Source: Actinomadura rubteroloni
Lineage (GTDB): Bacteria > Actinomycetota > Actinomycetes > Streptosporangiales > Streptosporangiaceae
NCBI RefSeq assembly: GCF_002911665.1
Contig: NZ_MTBP01000001.1
Span: forward strand, 2,046,001 to 2,110,000
Direction of reading: 5' to 3'
DNA length: 64,000 nucleotides
The notes under the pieces were generated by a model that worked only from the letters and a program-made list of their open reading frames with translations, was not told the DNA's origin and ran no database searches. Both the position numbers and the translations under genes were made by a program. Below, piece after piece: positions 33,883 to 41,088 of the stretch; positions within the stretch are counted from its first letter, which is position 1; the number at the start of each line of letters is the position of its first letter.

Positions 33883-34988
33883 CGGCGCACCCGCAGGACG
33901 CGGCGGCGCTGCGCGGGTACCTCGGGCACCGGCGGCGCGAACCGGTCCCGGTCGGCGACGGCGAGCAGCGCGGCGGCGGCGGCCTCGGCGATCTGCTCGT
34001 GCGTGATCGGGCCGTGCAGGTCGCGTTCGGGGCTGAACCGCAGCTCGGCGACGTCGCCGATGATCCGCGCGCCGGTAGCGCGCAGGTCGGCGAGGTCCTC
34101 CTCCGTCCACGACTCGACCAGCCGCCACGCCGACTCCGGGACGCCGGGACGCGGCCCCGGCACCGTCCCGCGCAGCACGATCGCCTCCCGGACGGCCCGC
34201 GCCGCGTAGGTGTCCCAGCCCGCCGACTCGAACGCCTCGTTCAGCCGGACCATGACCTGCGCCTGCGGCAGGGTGAGGCTCTCGTGCGTCCGGACGGCGT
34301 GGACCTCGTCGGCGACGGTGACGCCGTGCGCGCCGATCGCGACCCGGAACCGCTCCCACAGCAGGTCGTGCGGACGGCCGGGGTTGACGACGACCGTCAC
34401 CCGCTCGGGACCGACGACCGACGCCCAGCGCCGCACGAGCCGGCCGAGCGCGAACGACCGCCACAGGTGCAGGTCCTGGTCCTCCTCGACGGCCCGCTCG
34501 CCCGCCTCGCGCTGCCGCGCCAGCCAGGCGAAGAACGCGCCGAGCGCGCTGACGCGGCCGTTGCGGACGTGCTGCTGCCACAGCGACGGCAGTGACCGGC
34601 CGAGCGGACGCGTCGTCACGACGACCTCGATCGCGTCGGCGTCGAACTCGGTGACGAGCGTCCGGATCGCGTCGGTGCGGATCACCGACAGCGCCTCGGC
34701 GGAGATCAGGGCCGTGCCGGGCCAGTCGCGGACCTTCTCCGCGAGCGCGTCCCAGCGGGGCCGTTCCTCGGCGGCGCGCTCGGCCGTCACCCACGGGTAC
34801 TCGGTGCCGAGAAGCCCGTAGGTGGCGCGCTCGTGGTTCTCGATCGCGTCCGGCAGGGCCTCGCGCAGGGACGCGGGGAACAGGATCCCGGCGTCGGCGA
34901 GCCCGTCCGAGCAGTGCCCGAGGATCCGCTGGAGATGCGTCGTCCCCGACTTCTGCTGGCCGATGTGCAGGATGACCTTCGCGGACAC
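33879..34988 (-). CDS. PAPS-dependent sulfotransferase-like protein
   Basis: This 369-residue protein opens with VILHIGQQKSGTTHLQRIL, the 5'-phosphosulfate loop of P-loop sulfotransferases (GxxKSGTT). A later TTRPLGRSLPSLWQQHV holds the Arg/Ser that usually bind the 3'-phosphate. The 200-residue C-terminal part is family-specific and Arg-rich at the end. It would move sulfate from PAPS to a hydroxyl on a glycan or metabolite in the cytoplasm. It starts with GTG 34988, has a 330-bp divergent region before MarR, and is coupled to a sulfatase lipoprotein. The acceptor is unknown. Confidence 0.8.
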   Translation of the reverse strand: MSAKVILHIGQQKSGTTHLQRILGHCSDGLADAGILFPASLREALPDAIENHERATYGLLGTEYPWVTAERAAEERPRWDALAEKVRDWPGTALISAEALSVIRTDAIRTLVTEFDADAIEVVVTTRPLGRSLPSLWQQHVRNGRVSALGAFFAWLARQREAGERAVEEDQDLHLWRSFALGRLVRRWASVVGPERVTVVVNPGRPHDLLWERFRVAIGAHGVTVADEVHAVRTHESLTLPQAQVMVRLNEAFESAGWDTYAARAVREAIVLRGTVPGPRPGVPESAWRLVESWTEEDLADLRATGARIIGDVAELRFSPERDLHGPITHEQIAEAAAAALLAVADRDRFAPPVPEVPAQRRRVLRVRR

Positions 34989-35170
34989 GCACCGTTCCCC
35001 GCGCCGGGGCCGCCGTCCGGCCCGTGTTCTCGCAGGCTAGTGAGCGGCGGGACGGCGCCGGACGCATTCCCCCGGTTGTTCGGTCAGGGTTGGCCCGGTG
35101 TTCGCTCTCCGGTCAGACCACCGCAGTCCGGACGGTTTTCGTGTCGCGCGGGGCGCCCGGGAACAGCAAA

Positions 35171-35199
35171 GGCCCCGGGTCCTTGTGGGATCCGGGGCC
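35171..35199. other. Orphan strong hairpin in the sulfotransferase / MarR divergent region
   Basis: Arms GGCCCCGGGTCC (35171-35182) and GGATCCGGGGCC (35188-35199) pair over 12 bases with one G-T wobble around a TTGTG loop. On the minus strand the stem is followed by TTTGCTG. No gene ends here on either strand, so it is not an ordinary terminator. On the minus strand it would lie 183 nt ahead of the sulfotransferase start, as a leader attenuator would. The rest of 34989-35320 shows no gene. Confidence 0.5.
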
Positions 35200-35219
35200 G
35201 CAGGGGCCGGCGCCGTTGT

Positions 35220-35232
35220 TTAGTGGTCCTAA
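35220..35232. promoter_or_regulatory. Candidate MarR operator
   Basis: TTAG-N5-CTAA, an AT-rich island in GC-rich DNA, lies about 90 bp ahead of the MarR start. MarR proteins commonly bind TTAG/CTAA half-sites. The assignment is positional and by half-site resemblance only. Confidence 0.4.
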
Positions 35233-35320
35233 CCAAATCCATCGTATCGGTCGTCCGGAGCCGCCGCGTCCACCGCCCCGCGCCGGGATACGCTGCGGGC
35301 CACGGTTCGGAGGAGGGGCG

Positions 35321-35779
35321 TTGGACGGGGCGCAGGACGGGGCGGACGACGACTTGGGCCGCGTGCTGCTGCGCACGGCGACGCTGACCGTCCTGCTGTT
35401 CCAGTCCGTCGCGGCGCACGCGGGGCTCGGCGTGGTGGACGCGCAGTGCGCCGTCCTGCTCGGTCTCGACGGCCCGCGCACGCCGGGGCAGCTCGCGCGG
35501 GCGGTCGGCGTCTCGACCGGCGGCGCGATCACCGCCGTGATCGACCGGCTGGAGGCGGCCGGGCTCGCCCGCCGCACCCGCGACCCCGGCGACCGGCGGC
35601 GGGTGCTGGTCGCGCCCGTTCCCGGCGCGCTGGACCGGCTGGCCGCCCACACGGGACCGGCCGCCGCCGCGCTCGCCGCCGCGACCCCGCCCGCCCTCGC
35701 GCCGTCGCTGCGGGACTGGGCGGACGCGCTGAACGCCGCCCTCCCCGATGTGATCGAGGCGACGCGCCCCGCGCCGTGA
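35321..35779 (+). CDS. MarR-family transcriptional regulator (TTG start)
   Basis: This 152-residue winged-helix regulator has helices around LLFQSVAAHAGLGVVDAQCAVLLGLDGPRTPGQLARAVGVSTGGAITAVIDRLEAAGLARRTRDPGDRRRVLVAPV, a complete MarR DNA-binding domain with the Asp-Arg-Arg wing. TTG 35321 is chosen because GGAGGAGGGG lies directly upstream; the open frame before it is intergenic DNA. It may control itself, the divergent sulfotransferase-sulfatase pair, or the operon that starts 320 bp downstream. Confidence 0.85.
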   Translation: MDGAQDGADDDLGRVLLRTATLTVLLFQSVAAHAGLGVVDAQCAVLLGLDGPRTPGQLARAVGVSTGGAITAVIDRLEAAGLARRTRDPGDRRRVLVAPVPGALDRLAAHTGPAAAALAAATPPALAPSLRDWADALNAALPDVIEATRPAP

Positions 35780-35955
35780 CCCCGGCCCGGCGATGCGCGG
35801 GCGGTCCGCCGGCCGCGTCCGCCGAAAGGACGCGCGCAGCCGCCGGCGGGGGACGAGCACTCGCGCTTGGACCGTTCTAAAACGCGTTCGCGGTAGCGGG
35901 AATGTGCCGCCGGAAGGTCTTGGCATTCCCGCGCAATTCTGTTACGGCGCCATAC

Positions 35956-35969
35956 TGACCAAGCGGTCA
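35956..35969. promoter_or_regulatory. Inverted repeat TGACC-N4-GGTCA upstream of the transport/conversion operon
   Basis: The perfect five-base arms lie about 65 bp upstream of the predicted -35 box of the seven-gene operon, in a 321-bp gene-free stretch (35780-36100). It could be a TetR/GntR-type operator. The remaining DNA of the stretch shows lower GC (ACCAAATTTCATGGTTTG at about 36004-36021) and no gene. Confidence 0.35.
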
Positions 35970-36034
35970 TGATCACGCACGGGCCGGTGTCTCCGCAGGT
36001 GGGACCAAATTTCATGGTTTGTAGGTAGGGAAAC

Positions 36035-36064
36035 TTGACCTTGCTCGGGAACGCGCCGTACTCT
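36035..36064 (+). promoter_or_regulatory. Sigma70/HrdB-type promoter of the seven-gene operon
   Basis: TTGACC (36035-36040) and TACTCT (36059-36064) are separated by 18 bp and sit 37 bases before the ATG of the binding protein. The -35 box differs from consensus at one position. This is the best canonical promoter in the window. Confidence 0.6.
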
Positions 36065-36100
36065 CCTGGCGGATGATCTTCCGAACGTGATGGGAAAACC

Positions 36101-37033
36101 ATGCGACTTCGTTTCGGCGCCCTTGCCGCGGCGGCGCTCCTGCTGACCCCGGCCCTGGCCGCGTGCGGCACCGACGACCCGGCCTCCGCCACCGACAAGG
36201 AGGCCGTCGCGGGGAGCACCACGGCCGCCGCCGTGGTCGCGAAGGTCGCCAAGGATGACGCGCTCAACGCGCAGCTCCCCGCCGACGTCCGTTCCGCTGG
36301 AACGATCACGACCGGCATTTCCACGGTCGGGGCGCCGTTCACCTTCCTCGCCCCCGACAACAAGACCCAGATCGGGATCGAGGTCGACCTCCGCGACGCG
36401 GTGGCGAAAGTGCTCGGCGTCCGCGCCGCGCCGACCACGACGAAGTGGGACTCGCTGCTGGTCGGCGTCCAGACCGGGAAGTTCCGCGTCGCGCAGGGCA
36501 ATTTCGGCGTCACCAAGGACCGGCTGAAGACCTACGACTTCGTCACCTACTACAACGACGGTTTCGGCTTCCTCGCCAATCCGGCGACGAACCAGCCGGC
36601 CGTCACGCAGCTCACCGACCTGTGCGGACGGAAGGTCGGGACGTCCACCGGGACGAGCTTCATCGGAATCCTGCAAAGCCACGAGGGCGACTGCGCCAAG
36701 CTCGGCAAGCAGCCGTGGAAGATCTCGACCTATCCCGACCAGGCGTCCTTCACGCTCGCGCTCGACCAGAAGCGCATCGACCTCTATCTGCGCAGCGCGA
36801 TCCGCGCCCAGTACGACGCCAAGCAGCAGCCCGCCAAGCTCGCGTTCAAGGGCACGCTCAACTCCGAGCACGTCGGGTTCGTGCTGAAGAAGGGCGACGC
36901 GCTCGGGCCCGTCCTGCAGAAGGCGGTGCAGAAGCTCATCGACGACGGCACCTACGCGCGGATCCTCCAGGCGTGGGGGCTGCAGACGGGCGCGGTGAGC
37001 ACCTCCCAGCTCAACCCGCCCGGCCTGGACTGA
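36101..37033 (+). CDS. ABC transporter substrate-binding lipoprotein, polar amino acid family
   Basis: This 310-residue family 3 binding protein has a lipoprotein signal peptide with lipobox LAAC (Cys22). After a 35-residue spacer the two-lobe SBP_bac_3 domain starts at VRSAGTITTGIS. Landmarks are FTFLAPDNKTQIGIEVDLRDAVAKVLG, KWDSLLVGVQTGKFRVAQGNFGVTKDRLKTYDFVTYY with the ligand-binding Arg region, and LCGRKVGTSTGTSF. It delivers an amino acid or amino-acid-like compound to the permease and ATPase encoded at the other end of the operon (43063-44716). Splitting one ABC importer around four enzyme/exporter genes is unusual and ties the transport to those enzymes. Confidence 0.9.
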   Translation: MRLRFGALAAAALLLTPALAACGTDDPASATDKEAVAGSTTAAAVVAKVAKDDALNAQLPADVRSAGTITTGISTVGAPFTFLAPDNKTQIGIEVDLRDAVAKVLGVRAAPTTTKWDSLLVGVQTGKFRVAQGNFGVTKDRLKTYDFVTYYNDGFGFLANPATNQPAVTQLTDLCGRKVGTSTGTSFIGILQSHEGDCAKLGKQPWKISTYPDQASFTLALDQKRIDLYLRSAIRAQYDAKQQPAKLAFKGTLNSEHVGFVLKKGDALGPVLQKAVQKLIDDGTYARILQAWGLQTGAVSTSQLNPPGLD

Positions 37034-37061
37034 ACATCCGGATCCACCACCGGAGGCGACC

Positions 37062-38276
37062 GTGCACACCTTTATCAACACCAAGAAGACGATCCGCGTC
37101 AGCAACGATTTCTGGGACGTCACGACGGCGGAGGGAATGGCGGGGATCGTCGCCGCCAACCTCGGCGACGGCCGTCACCTCACGGAGCCGGGCGGCCATG
37201 AGTTCGTCAACATGTCGTCCTACTCCTATCTCGGGCTGGACTCCCACGAGGATCTGATCCGGGCCGCCGCCGAGGCGGTGCTCGACAACCGCTCCCTGAA
37301 CACGTCGATCTCCCGGATGCGCCTGCACTTCGGCATCCTGAAACGCGCCGAGGACGCGCTGTCGGACCTGTTCGACGTCGAGGCGGTGACGCTGGCGTCG
37401 TGCGCGGCGGCGGCGTGGTCGGCGCTGCCGCTGGTGGCGTCCGGCGCGTTCACCGAGGACGTCCCGCCGCTGATGGTGTTCGACAAGAACGCGCATTTCT
37501 GCCTCAACGCGATGAAGCCGAGCGTCGCCGACGAGACCGAGGTCGTGACGATCCGCCACAACGACCTGGAAGCGCTCGAAGACCTCTGCCGAAAGCACCA
37601 GAAGGTCGCGTTCGTCGCCGACGGCGTCTACAGCACGGGCGGGCGCGCCCCCGTCAAGGAACTGCTCGCGCTCCAGGAGAAGTACGGCCTGTTCCTGTTC
37701 TTCGACGAGGCGCACGGCATTTCCACGCTCGGGACGAACGGGCGCGGGCTCGTCCTGGAGGAAATGGACGGCATCAACGACCGCACGCTGCTCATCACGT
37801 CGCTGAACAAGGGCTTCGGGGCGTCCGGCGGCGCGATCTTCCTCGGCCCGCGCGGGTCGGCGCGGCGCCGGGACCTCGCGCTGCGCTACGGCGGCCCGCT
37901 CACCTGGTCGCAGCGGATCAACACGGCCGGGCTCGGCGCGATCCTCGCGTCCGCCGCGCTGCACCGCACGTCCGAGCTGGAGAAGCTCCAGCAGCGACTC
38001 CAGGAGAAGGTGGACCTGTTCGACGGGCTCGTCCCGACGGCGAGCGCGGGCGACGGCCTGCCGATCCGGTTCATCGACATCGGATCGGAGGAGGCGACCG
38101 TCCGCATCGCGCGGGACCTGCTCGCCGACGGCTTCTACACGTCCGCGCTGTTCTTCCCCGTCATCGCGCGCGGCCGGGCCGGGCTGCGGATCATGCTGCG
38201 CGCCAACCTGGACGACGCCGACATCGAGCGCTTCGGCGCGCGGCTGAACGAACTGCGCGGAGACGAACGTGGCTGA
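37062..38276 (+). CDS. Divergent alpha-oxoamine synthase (AONS/KBL-like PLP enzyme)
   Basis: This 404-residue fold-type I PLP enzyme is most like 8-amino-7-oxononanoate synthase and 2-amino-3-ketobutyrate CoA ligase, which join an amino acid to an acyl-CoA with decarboxylation, or the reverse. Visible features are MSSYSYLGLDSH (51-62), the ring-stacking His145 in DKNAHFC, DGVYSTGG (187-194), the PLP-N1 Asp215 in FFDEAHGISTLG, and the Schiff-base Lys250 in TSLNKGFGASGG. The GSGGSR-type substrate loop of classical members is replaced by LNTSISRMRLHFG (79-91), so the substrates probably differ. GTG 37062 follows GGAGG by five bases. The next gene overlaps its end by eight bases. Confidence 0.82.
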   Translation: MHTFINTKKTIRVSNDFWDVTTAEGMAGIVAANLGDGRHLTEPGGHEFVNMSSYSYLGLDSHEDLIRAAAEAVLDNRSLNTSISRMRLHFGILKRAEDALSDLFDVEAVTLASCAAAAWSALPLVASGAFTEDVPPLMVFDKNAHFCLNAMKPSVADETEVVTIRHNDLEALEDLCRKHQKVAFVADGVYSTGGRAPVKELLALQEKYGLFLFFDEAHGISTLGTNGRGLVLEEMDGINDRTLLITSLNKGFGASGGAIFLGPRGSARRRDLALRYGGPLTWSQRINTAGLGAILASAALHRTSELEKLQQRLQEKVDLFDGLVPTASAGDGLPIRFIDIGSEEATVRIARDLLADGFYTSALFFPVIARGRAGLRIMLRANLDDADIERFGARLNELRGDERG

Positions 38277-39483
38277 GGCCGTCGCGGACCGCCGCGCGCC
38301 GGAGCGGGCCGACGCGCGGCGCGTGCTGCTCTGGTCGTGCCTGGTCGTCTTCATGGCCCAGATGGCGACGACGATCTACCTTCCGGCGCTGCCCGCCGTG
38401 ATGCGCGAGCTGGACGTGTCGCGCGGCTTCGCCGGGGCGTCGATCTCGGTGTTCGTCATTGGCGCCGCCGCGCCCGTCGTGCCGTGGGGCCGGGCCGCCG
38501 ACCGGTACGGACGGCGCGGCCCGCTGCTGGCCTCGCTCGGCCTGTTCGTCGCGTGCTGCGTCGCGCTGGCCGTGACGACATCGCCCGCGCTGCTGCTCGT
38601 CCTGCGCGCGCTCCAGGGCATCGGCGCGGGCGGCAGCGCGATCATCGCGCGGATCGCCGTCCGCGACCTCGGCTCCGGCGACCAGCTCGCGCGGCGGCTG
38701 TCGGTGCTGTCGATCGCGTTCATCACCGCGCTCGGCGGCGGCCAGTTCACCGGCGGCCTGCTCACCCGGTACGCCGACTGGCGGCTCGGGTTCGTGGTGC
38801 TCGCCGTCGTCGGCGCGGCGGCGATCGCGACGTCGTTCGCGCTGCCGTTCGGCCCGGCGCGCCCGGCGGGGGAGGCGGGCAACGTGTTCCGCGTCGGGCT
38901 GCGGCTGCTGCGGACGCCCGGGTTCGCGCTGCCGACGTACGCGGGCGGGCTCGGGTTCGCGACGGTCGTCGTCCTCCAGGAGGTCGCGCCGTTCGTGTTC
39001 CAGCAGCACTTCGGGCTCGCGGCGGACGCCTACGGCGGCGTCGGCCTGCTGCTCGCGCCCGCCTACTTCGCGGGCGCGATGACCGTCAACCGGACGGTCG
39101 CGCGGTTCGGCGCGGGCCGCCTCATGCGGACGGGCGCGCTCATCATGACCGGCTCGGGCCTGGCGATGGTCGTGCTGTGGTCGCTGGACGCCGGACGCGT
39201 CCCGGCCCTCACCGCGTTCATCGCGCTGTACTGCGTCACCACGTTCGGGCAGGCGGTGCTGTTCCCCAACAGCATGGCCGCCGCCGCGAGCGCCGACCCC
39301 GCGCACGGCGCGTACGCGATCGCGCTGTGCGGGTTCGTCCAGCAGTCCACGGCGGGCCTGGCGGCGCTGGCCGCGACCCCGCTGCGCGCCGAGCTGGCCT
39401 GGTCGGCGACGGCCGCCGCGCTGAGCGCGCTCGCCTGGTTCCTGGTGCGCGGCACCACGCTCTCGAAGGGGGCTTCGCGATGA
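38269..39483 (+). CDS. MFS transporter, DHA1 (Bcr/CflA-like) exporter
   Basis: This 404-residue protein has 12 predicted helices. TM1 ATTIYLPALPAVMREL, motif A GRAADRYGRRGPLL and the TM5 region FITALGGGQFTGGLL are typical of the Bcr/CflA group, which exports small hydrophilic compounds and drugs by proton antiport. GTG 38269 lies inside the end of the oxoamine synthase gene (8-base overlap), and its stop overlaps the carboxylase start (ATGA). It therefore probably exports a product or toxic intermediate of the pathway encoded in this operon. Confidence 0.87.
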   Translation: MAEAVADRRAPERADARRVLLWSCLVVFMAQMATTIYLPALPAVMRELDVSRGFAGASISVFVIGAAAPVVPWGRAADRYGRRGPLLASLGLFVACCVALAVTTSPALLLVLRALQGIGAGGSAIIARIAVRDLGSGDQLARRLSVLSIAFITALGGGQFTGGLLTRYADWRLGFVVLAVVGAAAIATSFALPFGPARPAGEAGNVFRVGLRLLRTPGFALPTYAGGLGFATVVVLQEVAPFVFQQHFGLAADAYGGVGLLLAPAYFAGAMTVNRTVARFGAGRLMRTGALIMTGSGLAMVVLWSLDAGRVPALTAFIALYCVTTFGQAVLFPNSMAAAASADPAHGAYAIALCGFVQQSTAGLAALAATPLRAELAWSATAAALSALAWFLVRGTTLSKGASR

Positions 39484-41084
39484 CGTTGTTGCGTTCCCGC
39501 GTCAATCCGTCCGGTTCCGAGTTCCTGCGCAACGCCGCCGCCTACGACGAACTGCGCGCGCCCATCGCGGCGGCGCGGGCGGCGGCGGTCGCCGGGGGCG
39601 GCGCCAAGGCCCGCGCGAAGCACGCGGCGCGCGGCAAGCTGACCGCGCGCGAGCGCGTCGCGCGGCTCCTGGACCCGGGGACGCCGTTCCTGGAGGTCGG
39701 GCAGCTCGCGGCGCACGAGGTGTACGACCAGCCCGTCCCGTCGTCGGGCCTGGTCACGGGGATCGGCGTCGTGGCGGGGCAGCCCGTCGCGGTGTTCGCC
39801 AACGACGCCACGGTCAAGGGCGGGACGTACTATCCGCTGACCGTCCGCAAGCACCTGCGCACCCAGGAGATCGCGCGCGAGCACGGCCTGCCGAGCATCT
39901 CGCTGGTCGACTCGGGCGGCGTGTTCCTCCCGATGCAGGAGGACATCTTCCCCGACTCCCATCACTTCGGGCGCATCTTCCGCAACATCGCGGAGATGTC
40001 GGCGCTCGGGCTGCCGCAGATCGCGGCCGTCATGGGGTCGTGCACGGCGGGCGGCGCGTACATCCCGGCGATGAGCGACGAGACGGTCATGGTGCGCGGC
40101 ACCGGGTCGGTGTTCCTCGGCGGGCCGCAGCTCGTCAAGGCCGCGACCGGCGTCACCGTGGACGCCGAGACGCTCGGCGGCGCGGACCTGCACACCCGCA
40201 CCAGCGGCGTCGCCGACCATCTGGCGGCCGACGACGACCACGCGCTCGCGCTCGTCCGGGAGATCACCGCGCGGCGCGGGCAGGGCGCGCTCGCCGTGCC
40301 GCCGCGCACCCCGCGTCCGCCGCGCCACGACCCGCGCGAGATCGCGGGCATCATCAGCGCGAACCCGCGCGAGCCGATCCCGGCGCGGGAGATCCTGGCC
40401 CGCCTGCTGGACGGCAGCGAGATCACCGAATACCGCGCCGGCTACGGCACCACGATCGTGTGCGGGACGGGCCACATCGGCGGCTTCCCCGTGGGCGTGC
40501 TCATCAACGACGGCGTCCTGTTCTCCGAGAGCGCGCAGAAGGCCGCGAACTTCATCGAGCTGTGCGCCCAGCGCGACATCCCGCTGCTGTTCCTGCACAA
40601 CATCAACGGGTTCATGGTCGGCGCCGAGTACGAGGCGGGCGGCATCGCCAAGCACGGCGCGAAGATGGTGAACGCCGCCTCGACCGTCCGCGTGCCGAAG
40701 TTCAGCGTCCTCATCGGCGGCAGCTACGGCGCGGGCAACCTCGCGATGTGCGGCCGGTCGATCGGCCCGCAGCTCATGGCGATGTGGCCGAACGCGAAGA
40801 CCTCGGTGATCGGCGGCGAGCAGGCCGCGACCGTGATGGCGCTGATCCGCGCCGAGCAACTGGAGAAGCGGGGCCGAGCGGTCGACCCGGCCGAGGAGGA
40901 GGAGTTCAAGCGCCCCATCCGCGAGGACTACGAGCGGCAGGGACGCCCCCTGTACGTCGCCGCCCGGCTCTGGGTGGACGCGGTGATCGACCCGTCCGAG
41001 ACCCGCGAGTGGCTGTCGCTGTCCCTCGCCCTCGCCGCCACCGCCCCGAAGCGCGCGACGCGCTTCGGCGTCTTCCGGATGTGA
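39480..41084 (+). CDS. Acyl-CoA carboxylase beta (carboxyltransferase) subunit, MccB-like
   Basis: This 534-residue biotin-dependent carboxyltransferase subunit contains both crotonase-fold halves. The first has HAARGKLTARERVARLLDPGTPFLEVG, VDSGGVFLPMQEDIFPD and GSCTAGGAYIPAMSDE. The second has GFPVGVLINDGVLF, LLFLHNINGFMVGAEYEAGGIAKHGAKM, and IGGSYGAGNLAMCGR. The HNxxGFMVGxxxE segment and overall length match methylcrotonoyl-CoA carboxylase beta better than propionyl-CoA enzymes, but the acyl-CoA used cannot be fixed by eye. It forms a holoenzyme with the alpha subunit four bases downstream. No other leucine-degradation gene (isovaleryl-CoA dehydrogenase, HMG-CoA lyase) is adjacent, so a plain leucine pathway is not supported. 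Confidence 0.88.
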   Translation: MTLLRSRVNPSGSEFLRNAAAYDELRAPIAAARAAAVAGGGAKARAKHAARGKLTARERVARLLDPGTPFLEVGQLAAHEVYDQPVPSSGLVTGIGVVAGQPVAVFANDATVKGGTYYPLTVRKHLRTQEIAREHGLPSISLVDSGGVFLPMQEDIFPDSHHFGRIFRNIAEMSALGLPQIAAVMGSCTAGGAYIPAMSDETVMVRGTGSVFLGGPQLVKAATGVTVDAETLGGADLHTRTSGVADHLAADDDHALALVREITARRGQGALAVPPRTPRPPRHDPREIAGIISANPREPIPAREILARLLDGSEITEYRAGYGTTIVCGTGHIGGFPVGVLINDGVLFSESAQKAANFIELCAQRDIPLLFLHNINGFMVGAEYEAGGIAKHGAKMVNAASTVRVPKFSVLIGGSYGAGNLAMCGRSIGPQLMAMWPNAKTSVIGGEQAATVMALIRAEQLEKRGRAVDPAEEEEFKRPIREDYERQGRPLYVAARLWVDAVIDPSETREWLSLSLALAATAPKRATRFGVFRM

Positions 41085-41088
41085 CGCC

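Noticed and set aside
35969-36028. A 19-codon frame that could be a leader peptide before the seven-gene operon
   Set aside because: It lies upstream of the predicted promoter, has no ribosome-binding site and would not be on the operon transcript.
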